Of a stretch of 64,000 bases of DNA, positions 41,641-53,428 are shown one piece after another. How positions within the stretch are numbered: position 1 is the stretch's first letter; each line of letters starts with the position of its first letter. A model generated the notes under the pieces. It saw only the letters and a list, made by a program, of their open reading frames with translations. It was not told the origin of the DNA and did not search any database. This DNA is from Emiliania huxleyi CCMP1516 (taxonomy: Eukaryota > Haptophyta > Isochrysidales > Noelaerhabdaceae). A program made the position numbers and the translations under genes. The DNA lies in the NCBI RefSeq assembly GCF_000372725.1, contig NW_005196456.1, positions 84,544 to 148,543 of the forward strand, given 5' to 3'.

Positions 41641-42411
41641 CTATCCAAAGGGGTTGAAGCCAAACCCAAAGGTGGGGCGGCCGCCGGGGGAGAAGATCTC
41701 CGAGTGCACTCGGCTGCAGCAGAGCTTGACCTCGGGCGCGCCATCCACGGACGGCAGGACCTGCTTCACGTCGAGCGAGAGGCTTTGCATGTTGAGGAAG
41801 GAGAGCTGGCCGAGCGGCAGCACCGCGGGCAGCAGCACGGTCACATTTGTCTTTTGCAGGCCGGGCGGGAGCGGGCACGGCCGGCCGGAGAAATGCACGC
41901 CGCCCAAGCCCAGCGGGATGGCGATCGCCTGCGCGTCGCAAGTGCTGCCCGACATCGAGAAGGGGAAGCCAGACGCGGCTGCCGCAAAGGCCGTTCCAGG
42001 CGGCGTGGCGATCCGGTTGAGCGTTGCAAACACGATGGTCAGGTTTCTGCCCAGCGGGAGCGTCTGTTTGCCCTTGAATCGTGGGGTGGGAGCGCCGGTG
42101 CTGGTGTAGTAGACGTCGAGGCCCACCACCTTGGCATGGTACTCGCCGGGCGGATCGTCGCCGTCGTCCTCGGAGCAGTCGGACCACTCGAGTGTGAGCT
42201 CGACGCGGCCGTCGGCGTCACCGTCGCCATCCTTGTCAAAGCCCGCGTCTCCTGCGGCGCCATCCTTGCCAAAGCCCTCTCCTGCGGCGACGGCGTCGCC
42301 GACCTTTTCAAAGCCCGCTTCAGATCCTGCACCGAGCACCACAGCCTGTGGCGCCCGCGTATTGAAGGTGCCTACGAGAAGCAGCAGCGCACAGGCAGAC
42401 ACATAACCCAT
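41641..42411 (-). CDS. Secreted ML-domain (NPC2-like) lipid-binding protein
   Basis: 256 aa, single exon. MGYVSACALLLLVGTFNTRA is a clear signal peptide. An acidic Gly/Asp-rich segment (about 30-70) precedes a beta-rich domain with the ML layout: VELTLEWSDCSED, LPLGRNLTIVFATLNRIATP, GVHFSGRPCPLPPGLQKTNV, LKLPxG-like LPAVLPLG and CCSRV. ML proteins (MD-2, NPC2, GM2 activator, PITP-like) bind lipids in secretory or lysosomal compartments. The cysteines at CSE, STCDA, RPCPLP and LCCS would form the usual disulfides. The acidic GKDGAAGDAGFDKDGDGD stretch might bind calcium. Assignment rests on pattern, not on alignment. Confidence 0.6.
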   Translation of the reverse strand: MGYVSACALLLLVGTFNTRAPQAVVLGAGSEAGFEKVGDAVAAGEGFGKDGAAGDAGFDKDGDGDADGRVELTLEWSDCSEDDGDDPPGEYHAKVVGLDVYYTSTGAPTPRFKGKQTLPLGRNLTIVFATLNRIATPPGTAFAAAASGFPFSMSGSTCDAQAIAIPLGLGGVHFSGRPCPLPPGLQKTNVTVLLPAVLPLGQLSFLNMQSLSLDVKQVLPSVDGAPEVKLCCSRVHSEIFSPGGRPTFGFGFNPFG

Positions 42412-42419
42412 GACTGCCT

Positions 42420-43460
42420 GTACAGAGTTGAAACCGCCCCGAACGGATTAGGGGGTCCTTACGACTTTGGGTCTCTGGGGGGAAAAAACGACCTATGTTT
42501 TGTGTCCAAGGGGGTTCTCCCGGGGGTTGTTGGGGGATTTCCCAACCCCCCTCCGGGGGCCTCCCCCACGAGGCGGCCCCCCCCCGGGGTGGCCCGCCGC
42601 CCCACCTGGGGGCACCAACCACCGGCGGGCCACGCCCGCGGACGGCCCCCCCCCCCCCCCCCCCCCACCACCACCACCACACCACCAGCCACCACCACGT
42701 ATTGTTCTGAACCCGTAGTGTGAGCGGTGGTGCCGCACGGCCGCTCTTCACCTTTGCGGTGTGCGGGTGGTGCCGCGGCGTGGCGCTGGTGGGGGAGGGG
42801 GGGGTACGGGGCCGTGCGCCAGCGTGGCCCGCCCGTGGTTGGTGCCCCTAGGTCGGGCAGCGAGCTACCCCCCCGGGACGGCGCATCGCGAGTGAGGCCC
42901 CTGGCGCCTGGGTGGGGCAGGTGAGGGAGGGGGCGGGGGCGGCCGGGCCCCGGTGAGCCCCGGGTGAGGCCCGCCCCCCTCCCGTCCCGGGGCTACTGTG
43001 ATAGGCACATAAGAAAAGACGGTAACGAACCCAGGTGGGGAAACTCCGCGCACCTAGGTAGGGGAAACAGAAGAGTGGTCCTTGCGCGAGGAGAGCTTGA
43101 TACACTCGAGGGGCCATACGCCGCGAGGAGAGCTTGATACACTCGAGGGGCCATACGCCGCGAGGAGGGCGGAGTTGCGCCGAGAGGCGAGAAAAGCCGC
43201 GAGAGCAAGGGATCGGCAGGCAGGCGGCGGCGTCGTCGCAGAACGAGGCAGAGGAGAGCGACGCGACCACGCGACAGAGGATGAAGCGACAAGAGGGAGA
43301 ACGACGAGAGTGGGACGACCGCGAGGTGGCATGAAGGGCAGCGAGAATCGGCGAGGGACACTGCGAAGGGAGATAGGAAGAGGCGGACGCCCAAGGGTGG
43401 GCGACGGCTAGCACTCCACACTCCTCCTCTGACTCCTTAATTTGTGGTGGCGGCGTGCCG
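42420..43460. other. Stretch without a supported gene
   Basis: Very GC-rich with C and G runs (42645-42666, 42793-42803) and CACCAC repeats, then purine-rich sequence. Contains the tandem repeat at 43086-43165. No coding support. Confidence 0.45.
43086..43165. repeat. 37-bp tandem repeat, two full units
   Basis: Two identical 37-bp units beginning GCGAGGAGAGCTTGATACAC at 43086 and 43123, and the first bases of a third. Confidence 0.9.
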
Positions 43461-43468
43461 TCCTCCCA

Positions 43469-43583
43469 TGCGACGGTGTATCATTCACTTTATGCCACGT
43501 TTGCATATCCCATTCACTTTATGCCACCGTTGCATATCCCGGGATATGCAACGGTGGCATAAAGTGAATGATACACCGTCGCA
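43469..43583. mobile_element. Foldback (MITE-like) hairpin 1
   Basis: A perfect palindrome: 30 bp (43511-43540, beginning CATTCACTTTATGCCACC) face their reverse complement (43541-43570) with no loop. The outer arms TGCGACGGTGTAT (43469-43481) and ATACACCGTCGCA (43571-43583) also pair. The left side carries an extra 29-bp tandem copy (43482-43510). The same arms form hairpin 2 170 bp away. Confidence 0.85.
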
Positions 43584-43721
43584 AAACTGCATTGGGTCTC
43601 GAGTTCAAATCCCGCAGTTCGACTCGGCGCAAAAAAAACCAGACGGGCGTTGTCACTGGTTCGAAACCCACCTTAGCGTTCACCTGCTATCCGCCGGTAC
43701 GAAAAGAAAGAAAGACTTTTA

Positions 43722-43908
43722 TACAACAAAGAGCTCCCTCGCACGACACTAAGGGATGCGACGGTGTATCATTCACTTTATGCCACCGTTGCAATTCCGG
43801 ATATGCAACGGTGGCATAAAGTGAATGAAGATACACCGTCGCATCCCATCCCTCCCCTTTTGGGCTCTCTGTTTTCTTCTTAGTGTCGTGCGAGGGAGCT
43901 CTTTGTTG
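43722..43908. mobile_element. Nested foldback element 2
   Basis: Outer arms of about 29 bp (CAACAAAGAGCTCCCTCGCA at about 43724, complement ending about 43907) enclose inner arms GGGATGCGACGGTGTATC...TGCCACCGTTGCA (43754 on) and their complement (43805-43847), then a short unpaired stretch. The inner part is the same family as hairpin 1. The right outer arm encodes the last codons and TAA of the glycosyltransferase-like gene on the minus strand. Confidence 0.85.
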
Positions 43909-45026
43909 CAGCGCTGTTTGTGTCGCCCGAAACGCCGCATGTATTGTACCTCTGCGCTCTGGCGGGCCAAAGATCGACTCGCATGTCGATTTTATGACTC
44001 GACGGCGGCATGGAGGCATCACGTCTCCATGCCGCCGTCAGGTCGGAGCCAGTCTGCGGCGACCACAGGTACATAAGAGCTTTTCGCTTGAGCGAGGTAC
44101 ATAAGAGCTTATTCACATTGCAACTGCACAACGCCTGGCCTTCAGGAAGGAAATCCCACATCCGAGAGAGCGTCACGTTCGCTTCCCGCATCGCGCACAG
44201 CAGTGTATTCTCCGAAAACGCGGCCACTTTTGAGGCGAGGAGCCGGTTGCGGCAGCGCTCGGCAAAGGCGCCGCCCCCGCCGGCCCAGGCAGCGTGCAGC
44301 GCGCTGCCGAGAGCGACCATGGCAGCGGCTGGCGCGCTCCAGAAGCACCAGTCGAGGTGCTTGAAGTTTGGGTGGCCGCACTGGTTGACTTCGCGGGAGG
44401 GTAGCAGCCGGCGAGCACGTGCGGCAACGTGCCCCCATCCCGTGGAGCTGATGATGTTGCGTCGGTACTCACTCTTTTTTGTAAGTGATGCGAAGCGTGA
44501 GCTCCCAACATCTGCTCTGAGGCGCACTGCCGCCGAGTAGAGACCTCCTTTCAGGTGCGCATGGCGCTGCATGAGCTCGACCCCGAAAGTAATGCTGGCC
44601 GAGTTCATTCGTGTCCCCCCCAGCGCCTCCCAGTTTGTCCACGAATGAGAGTCTGACGTCAGCGCGCTGTCGTTCTGCGTTCCGACGGCTATGCTCACTG
44701 GCGCCAACGCCTCAGCAATCTGCGCCACGCAGCGCCAAGATTTCGTTGCGGAGAGCTGACCTTGCAGGGTGTCGTACCTTCGCCCCTTTGCCTTGGGTCC
44801 AATCCAATCGAGAGCATCCCAGGTATGAATGAAGACATCGCAGGAGCGGTTGAACGCCTCGTGGCAGCGCTGCTGGTGTGTTTGCAGCACCGTGACGCCG
44901 CCCGCCCTCTCGCATGTGTCGCGGAGGTGGCCCGTGAAGATGAGTGCAGCGCCGAGTCTCCGTTCGGATGGCGGGGCGAACTGCGCTGGCAGAACGGGCG
45001 CGGTTGGCCAGCCGCCGCCGGGCATA
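43880..45026 (-). CDS. Glycosyltransferase-like protein with transposon-derived C-terminus
   Basis: About 381 codons from ATG 45026 (MPGGGWPTAPVLP), intronless. LGAALIFTGHLRDTCERAGG and RSCDVFIHTWDALDW give the strand-helix-strand start of a group of glycosyltransferase-like proteins that begin with G-H-x-R and D-x-F-I-H-T-W. YSAAVRLRADVG could be the R-x-D-type sugar-nucleotide site. The end (NSAATKSSLARH and TAA) lies inside the right arm of the foldback at 43722-43908, so the native 3' end has probably been replaced by the element. No membrane anchor is seen at the start used. Donor and acceptor sugars are unknown; the family call is by pattern only. Confidence 0.5.
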
Positions 45027-45199
45027 CACCCTCCCGCCAACTGTCTGAAAGGGCAATATAACCAGGTTCGTTGTGAAGAGTGGGCGCGCCACCCAAGAGC
45101 CTAGGTAGGTGCGGATCGGCAAGGCGCAACGATCTTTTTGCCTTATTACATCATCCTTGGGTTGTGATCTAAGAACTTGAAAGCAACCACGCACCAGGG

Positions 45200-48040
45200 G
45201 TTAGAGCCTGTTTTTGCCACTTCGTTAGCTCTCCAGGGGTCTCTAATCTTGAAATCCGAGACCCAAATATCAGACCTTGCTTCAAAATCAAAGGTTTGCT
45301 TGCCACTGCGTTGCCCGGCGCCCGCGCCTAATTTTCCTTAGGGTCGCGCTGCGTCTCACATTTGTCCGTGCGCGCTCCCAGCGCCGAGCCGCGGCTCCAC
45401 GCGCCACCTGGGCTGCCTCTGGCACGGCCGGGGTCCGCCGAGAGGCTGGGCTTGGCCGGCGGCGCGACGCGTGGCCTGTGCTGCGGCCATCTCGGACGTT
45501 CAAGCGGCGCCAGCCAGCGGCTCGGCCGCGCATCCTTCACACACGCCGCCACGACCGGGATGAGAGGGCCCGGTGTCGAGCCCTGGTGCGAGCTGCATGC
45601 GAGGGGCGGCTATGGCCACAGCAGGTTCACCAGATGGACGTCAAAGCTGCCGTCGGCGTGCTGTCGTGGGGAGAGCCCGAGACCGCTGCAGAGGAGCCGA
45701 GTGCAGTGGCGAGCCAGAGGCTACCTGGGTCGCCAAGTGGTGGTCCTTGCCCATTCTGAGCAGGGCTGTGCTTTGGTGGGGCTGTGCTTGAGCATGTGTG
45801 AACTGGGAGTGCGTGCCGGCGGTGTCTGTGGGTGAAACAGGCGTGTGTGAGGCTGCAAGAGCCGTGGTATGAGCCAGAGTGAGCTTCATCACCCAAAGTA
45901 AGGACGGTCTGGGACAGCCCAGGCTTGATCCTGATGGGCCTGGGCCAGGAGAGCGACAGAGAAGGCGAGCTGGCGAGCTGGGAAGCCGCTTCGTCGGCAT
46001 GGCCGGTGTGCGTGTTCACACGAGATGCAAGTGCCAAAAAGCGTTGTTTGCGGCTATTGCTCAAAACTGTGGGAGAGAAGGCCTACATATTATGACTGTA
46101 CCCATGACTCTGGTGCATGAGGGCTGCGGGACGGGACGTATCGCGGTCGTTGGCGCCGATGATGACCTCCGGAAAGCCCTCGCAATCGCCTCGGATGGGG
46201 TCTACCGGGGACAATCTCGAGCCCTCTCCTTGGCACCACGAGCCGGTGTGGGCTTGAAGACCCGAGTTGAGTGCGGTTTCAGACACCTCAGGCCTGCTAC
46301 TGATAGGCCTGGGCCTGGAGAGCAACAGAGAAGGCGAGGTGGTGAGCTGAGAGGCTGGAGAGTCCGCGGGTGACCTTGTCACGATGCAAGTGCCAAAAAG
46401 CGTTGTTTGCGGCTATTGCTCAAAACTGTGGGAGAGAAGGCCTACATATTATGACTGTACCCATGACTCTGGTGCATGAGGGCTGCGGGTCGGGACGTAT
46501 CGCGGTCGTTGGCGCCGATAATGACCTCCGTAATGCCCTCGCAATCGCCTCGGATGGGGTCTACCGGGGACAATCTCGAGCCCTCTCCGTGGCATCACGA
46601 GCCAATGTGGGCTTGAAGACCCAAGATAAGTGTGGTTTCAGACACCTCAGGCTTGCTACGGATGGGCCTGGGCCTGGAGAGCAACAGAGAAGGCNNNNNN
46701 NNNNNNNNNNNNNNNNNNNNNNNNNNNNNNNNNNNNNNNNNNNNNNNNNNNNNNNNNNNNNNNNNNNNNNNNNNNNNNNNNNNNNNNNNNNNNNGGCACG
46801 CATTAGCGGCAGCATATGGTACGGTGCGCGTAATTGAGCAGGAGTTGTGCGCGCCGCAAGTAGCGCGCTGGCCTGGGACAAGTCGATATGGCGTCGTGCG
46901 CAGCATACGTTGGTCGGGACGCGTCTAGGTCATTTTCGGGAATACCCGTACTTTGTCGCTCTCCTGGCCCAGGCCCACCAGTAGCAAGCCTGAGTTGTCC
47001 CAGACCGCACTTGTTTTGGGTCTTCAAGCTCATACCGGCTCGTGATGCTCCGGTGTAGGGCTCGAGAGCACTCCCGGAGGCCCGGGCCGAGCAATTGTGA
47101 GGGCTTTCCGGAGGTCATCATCGGCGCCACCGACCGTGATATGTCCCGACCCACAGCCCTCATGCGCATTAGGCGCATGGATGCAGTCATAGTATGTAGG
47201 CCTTCTCTCCCACAGTTTTGAGCAATAGCCGCAAACAACGCTTTTTGGCACTTGCATCTCTCTCTCGTGTGAACACGCACACCCCATGCCGACGAAGCGG
47301 CTTCCCAGCTCGCCAGCTCGCCTTCTCTGTCGCTCTCCTGGCCCAGACCCATCAGGATCAAGCCTGGGCTGTCCCAGACCGTCCTTACTTTGGGTGATGA
47401 AGCTCACTCTGGCTCATACCACGGCTCTTGCAGCCTCACACACGCCTGTTTCACCCACAGACACCGCCGGCACGCACTCCCAGTTCACACATGCTCAAGC
47501 ACAGCCCCACCAAAGCACAGCCCTGCTCAGAATGGTCATGGACCACCACTTGGCAGCCGTGGAAGCCCCACATCCGCTGCTTTTCTCGGCTCCTCTCAAT
47601 GCGTGTCGGGCACCGCCACGACAGCACGCCGACGGCAAGCTTTTGAGATCCATCTGGTGGACCTGCTGTGGCCACAGCCGCCCCTCACATGAAGCTCGCA
47701 CCAGGGCTCGACACCGGGCCCTCTCATCCCGGTCGTGGCGGCGTGTGTGAAGGATGCGCGGCCGAGCCGCTGGCTGGCGCCGCTTGAACGTCCGAGATGG
47801 CCGCAGCACAGGCCATTGCTCAAACAATCGGCCGGTGCGTCGTTCGGCCCACGGCGATGGGCCTGGTCGATTTCAGCCGACGGGATGGCAGCAGGGCCGC
47901 GTGCGGGGCCTGCGCTTGGATTGCCCCGTCGGGCGCAGGCTTTATTAGAGACCCCGAAGGCGAAGCATTGGCAAAAACTGCTCTCATGGCCCTCTATTTC
48001 CGGGGTCAGATATTTGGGTCTCGATATCGGATGCGGTGCA
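45200..48040. repeat. Imperfect 2.8-kb inverted repeat around an assembly gap
   Basis: The left arm runs from about 45205 to the gap at 46695; the right arm from about 48035 back towards the gap. Matching pairs include the GAGACCCAAATAT block (45260 and, reversed, 48010), the long dispersed repeat (45475-46090 and 47830-47180) and TGCAAGTGCCAAAAAGCGTT (46025, 46385 and, reversed, 47245). Inside the left arm a 360-bp unit is tandemly repeated (starts about 46022 and 46382, TGCAAGTGCC). Frames are short and not conserved, so this looks like non-coding repeat or element debris. Confidence 0.75.
46695..46794. other. Assembly gap (100 N)
   Basis: Exactly 100 N, a placeholder size. It lies where tandem and inverted repeats meet, so the true length and content are unknown and the junction may be misassembled. 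Confidence 0.98.
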
Positions 48041-48870
48041 GTGCGGACTGGTGGCCCGAGGCGCCGACCCTGAGCAAAGGTGCGACTGCGTCTCGGTCGT
48101 GCGCCCCACTGTGCCATTCTTTCGAGGGGGCTGAGGCGCTGTGTGTATCGCGCGCGCCTTGTTTCATGAAGTATGTTGAATGTATCGACGATCGAGATAG
48201 ATCGGAAGGGAAAACAACAGATCCGACCAATGACTGGGACACCCGCGGTATGGGTGGACGCAAGACGGTAGACGGGCGGTGACGGTCACACGGGAGCGGC
48301 ACACAGATCCACAAGACAAGACACTCAGCCAACGGGGCTGCCACACATCCTGAGCTTCCCTCGTCACCCTATCGGGAGGTGAAACGTGCATACCGCGTGC
48401 GCTGCCATGCGGATGTCGATTTCTTCTCTACATGAGCGCCCAGCGAGCGAGTTCTTTACCAGGTTGCAACCCTTGTTCCGCACTGTGCTGTGAACAGAGC
48501 ACCAACCAACAGCTCTCAGGACCCCCCGGTGCTGGGGTGCTGCCAGCAACCAACCAAGTCGAGCGGAGCAGCGTCGTTCCGATGTTTCGGCGGGCACTTC
48601 TCACCTAAGTCCTTGTGGCGGGCCGCCAGGCCCGGAAGCAGATGCCGACGAGGATCAGACACGGCGCGCTATCTGGGCTCGGAGGTCGGCAAAAAGGTTG
48701 CGCAACCGACACCAGCGACCAGGATCGTCGATCGAGGTAGGTGCACGCTGCTGAAGCAGTGCACCTACATAGTGCGGGACCTGGGGCAGCAACCAACAAC
48801 CTGGATGGGGACGGGGTGCTGCTCAACCGGCGGCAAACAGCAGCGTTCACAGCGGAACAAGGGTTGCAAC
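48041..48870. other. Stretch without a supported gene
   Basis: No domain-like frame. It contains, in reverse (48447-48485), an uninterrupted version of the sequence that flanks the TIR element at 48877-49300, with GCAACCTGGTAAAGAACTCG on the reverse strand. Confidence 0.45.
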
Positions 48871-48876
48871 TTGGTA

Positions 48877-49300
48877 CCGTAAGGTGCCGAACTTAAGGTA
48901 AGGTAGCTTGAGTTAGGGAGCCCTTTTCCTCTTACCGAACTCCTGTTCTAATGTGCCTAACTCCTGCTACCCACCTCTCGGTCCAGCCGGACCGGCACAT
49001 ACGGGCCCCGCGGCCCGCACCACTGAGGCATCTCCCTCCTACGCTGCGAACACCTTCGCTCAAGTACACGAGTGCCTACGCTACTAGATTCCCTACTCCT
49101 CCTCCTCCTCCTCCTCTTCCTCCTCCCCCTCCCGCCTCCTCCTCCTCCTCACTCGCCGCACCCTCGTCGTCCGAGTCGGCGCCGGCCGTCGGACCAAAAA
49201 AGAAATCCCGGGGACCTAACTGCTGCTACCCGGTGCCTAACTCAGTGCAAAGCACCTAACCTAACTCAAGCTACCTTACCTTAAGTTCGGCACCTTGCGG
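48877..49300. mobile_element. 424-bp TIR element with TA duplication
   Basis: Terminal inverted repeats of 41 bp start CCGTAAGGTGCCGAACTTAA at 48877 and, from 49300 inward, CCGCAAGGTGCCGAACTTAA (one mismatch). They are flanked by TA on both sides (48875-48876, 49301-49302). A related unoccupied site is at 48447-48485 (reverse strand GGTAAAGAACTCG) and has a single TA at the insertion point. The interior (CCTCCTCC runs) has no transposase frame, so it is a non-autonomous MITE, of the TA-targeting type seen in Tc1/mariner-related elements. It lies 43 bp upstream of the next ATG. Confidence 0.85.
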
Positions 49301-49342
49301 TAAAGAACTCGCTCGCGGCCATCTCACCTCACACCTCCCTCG

Positions 49343-49969
49343 ATGAAGTCGCTCTTGCTCTCACCGAGCCACGTGCTCGCGACGCCACGCGGCTGGACGA
49401 GCCTCTCGCCCGACGCGTTTCCGCCCTCTGCCCGCTACGGCGAAATTCACTGCGTCGGTGCCGGGTCGCTGCTTCTCTGGTTAATGCTAAAGGCTGGATG
49501 CGCCCCGCGCTCGACGCTCATCGTCTGTCACGGCCCGCTCGTGTTGCCGACGCCTTCGTCATGTGCGGCCTGGCTTCGGTCCGACGGCCGCGACGCCAGC
49601 CCGGCCGACGATTTCGAGTGGCGGAGGCAGGCGATTGCACTCGGCGCGGGCGGGGCCCTGCGCAGCCGGCCGTGGCTGGAGCCGTTGCTGCGCACCGTCG
49701 CCACCGGCCAGGCAACGGTCCTCGCGGACGACCTTCGCTCGCTTCAGTCGCGGTGGGAGCGGTCGGGCCGGCTGGTCCACCTGCCTCTGCACGAGGCAGG
49801 GGGTGAGGTAGGCGACACCTCCTGGGACCTCCAGCAGCGGCAGCAGCAGATGGAGTTTATGCCGACGACGGCGCCGCTCCTGCCGCGAGACCGGCTCCAT
49901 CCCGACGCGATCGTGCGCTGCGCCGAGGACGAGTGCGATTGGCTCCTGCCTGTGCCCTGGAGCCAATGA
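49343..49969 (+). CDS. Hypothetical protein, single exon
   Basis: 208 aa, MKSLLLSPSHVLATPRGWTS to WLLPVPWSQ. Protein-like composition with segments GEIHCVGAGSLLLWLMLKAG, STLIVCHGPLVLP, FEWRRQAIALGAGGALRSRP and ATVLADDLRSLQSRW. The alternation of hydrophobic strands with G-x-G and D-D turns suggests an alpha/beta fold (perhaps Rossmann- or HAD-like), but no family is recognised. The ATG is 43 bp after the TIR element at 48877-49300, so that element probably provides or disrupts its promoter. Confidence 0.5.
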   Translation: MKSLLLSPSHVLATPRGWTSLSPDAFPPSARYGEIHCVGAGSLLLWLMLKAGCAPRSTLIVCHGPLVLPTPSSCAAWLRSDGRDASPADDFEWRRQAIALGAGGALRSRPWLEPLLRTVATGQATVLADDLRSLQSRWERSGRLVHLPLHEAGGEVGDTSWDLQQRQQQMEFMPTTAPLLPRDRLHPDAIVRCAEDECDWLLPVPWSQ

Positions 49970-50030
49970 ACACTTGGGAGAAGCTGTAGCCGAACCGCGA
50001 GTCCCCCCAGACCCACGATGATCCGTGTGC

Positions 50031-50264
50031 ATGTTTGACCGTCTGTATAGCGTCTCTCTTCCCGAGACCCGCTCCTATTACCAAAAGCTGGCTCAGCCGC
50101 CTCCCGGCGCGGACACGCAACGGCTGTTTAGCAGCGAGCACCTGCCTGCCCTTTCGCTAGTACGCCGCGCGGTGCGCGAAAAGTCAAAAGAAACCAAGTC
50201 CGCGCTGTGGGCTGTGTTTGGGTTTCTATGTTTGCATGATGACCAACCGCGAGCGTCCCACTGA
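50031..50264 (+). CDS. Short hypothetical ORF
   Basis: 77 codons, MFDRLYSVSLPETRSYYQKL to QPRASH, starting 60 bp after the preceding stop. Non-repetitive and with ordinary composition, but nothing recognisable; it could equally be 3' UTR. Confidence 0.25.
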   Translation: MFDRLYSVSLPETRSYYQKLAQPPPGADTQRLFSSEHLPALSLVRRAVREKSKETKSALWAVFGFLCLHDDQPRASH

Positions 50265-50380
50265 GGCTCCCAGGATCTTCGTCATCACACGCATGCCGCT
50301 CGGAGCGTATGGCGAACGGATTTCCCCAAGGGCTCTTGCGTCTTGGGGTGTGTGATAGAGCGAGCTTAATTCCGTTTTAA

Positions 50381-50504
50381 AATTCTTTTTCTTTTTTGTT
50401 AGTGCCAGTACGCGCCAGTCCCGTGCCCAGTGTTGCGCGTGGGAGTCGTCCTAAAATTCTTTTTCTGCCTGTGATAGTACTAGCACGTAGCTTTGAATTC
50501 TTTT
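50381..50504 (+). promoter_or_regulatory. Three AATTCTTTT words upstream of HExxH gene
   Basis: AATTCTTTTT (50381), AATTCTTTTT (50456) and AATTCTTTTA (50496) precede the ATG at 50553 by about 57-170 bp. Between the first two is a reversed copy of the dispersed motif with CGCCAGTCCCGTGCCCAGTG (50413-50432). A promoter built on mobile-element sequence is an inference. Confidence 0.3.
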
Positions 50505-50552
50505 AAAGGGCACAGTCATGGACGGCATTTTTACGGCATCGACGACCCACAG

Positions 50553-52673
<2,121 letters not shown>

Positions 52674-52679
52674 GCACAT

Positions 52680-53420
52680 GTCTAAGTCTCGCGAGTACCT
52701 CCACGGCGGCCAGGCCAGGCGCAACCTCGGGGATGTGAAAAAAAACGCAGATGTGCGACATCCCAAGCTCGGGTTGAAAGAAAGACAGAAAACGGACATC
52801 CCAAGCTAGGGCTGCCGGCTGGGTGTCGAGAGGTCGCGAGGACAGACTTACACACGTCCGCACCTTTCGCAGGATTTTCGCAAAAGCGAGCGGGAGGGGT
52901 CGGTGTCGCATCGCGGCGCGGCAGCGGCGCGGATAGGCAGCTGGGCACAGGCTGCAGGCCGCAGGGGATCTATCTCGGCAAATCTCGGCGGATCCCTCGC
53001 TCTCGGGGACTCGGGCACTTATTCATCTGACCACCTCATCTGAGGGCTGCTACGCGATCGGCCGCGCTCGGGTGTGCGGAAGACTAGCGAGGTCGCGCGT
53101 AGCTGGGGAGTAAAGAAAGAAAAAGAATTCAACAAAACTCCCTCGCACAACACTGGGCACGGGACTGGCGCGAAAAAGAAAGAAAACCGAGAGAGCTCAG
53201 AGATTTTTAAAACCGACAACTTTTGAGCGACAACCCAAGCAAGGGAGGGATGGGAGGACGGCACGCCGCCACCACACAGGGATTTTAAGGAGAGGGGTGT
53301 GATGCGGTAGCTGGGGAGTAAAGAAACAAAAAGGGGAGTGTGTTTCGACGCCCATCGGGAATTATTTTTTGAGCAACAAAACGGCGCTTTGCTTTGCAGC
53401 GCGGAAAAAGGACGTGAACG
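52680..53420. other. Intergenic region with dispersed motif
   Basis: No domain-like frame. Contains CCCAAGCT-flanked duplicated words (52763 and 52799, ACATCCCAAGCT) and at 53132-53175 a copy of the CTCCCTCGCACAACACT ... GGGACTGGCGCG block. TAGCTGGGGAGTAAAGAAA occurs twice (53100 and 53309). Confidence 0.5.
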
Positions 53421-53428
53421 GGGGCTCA

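Noticed and set aside
43595..43670. tRNA T-arm-like words (GAGTTCAAATCCCGC and GGTTCGAAACCC)
   Set aside because: I could not fold an acceptor stem, D-arm and anticodon arm around either word; probably element sequence or tRNA-derived SINE debris. A tRNAscan run would decide.
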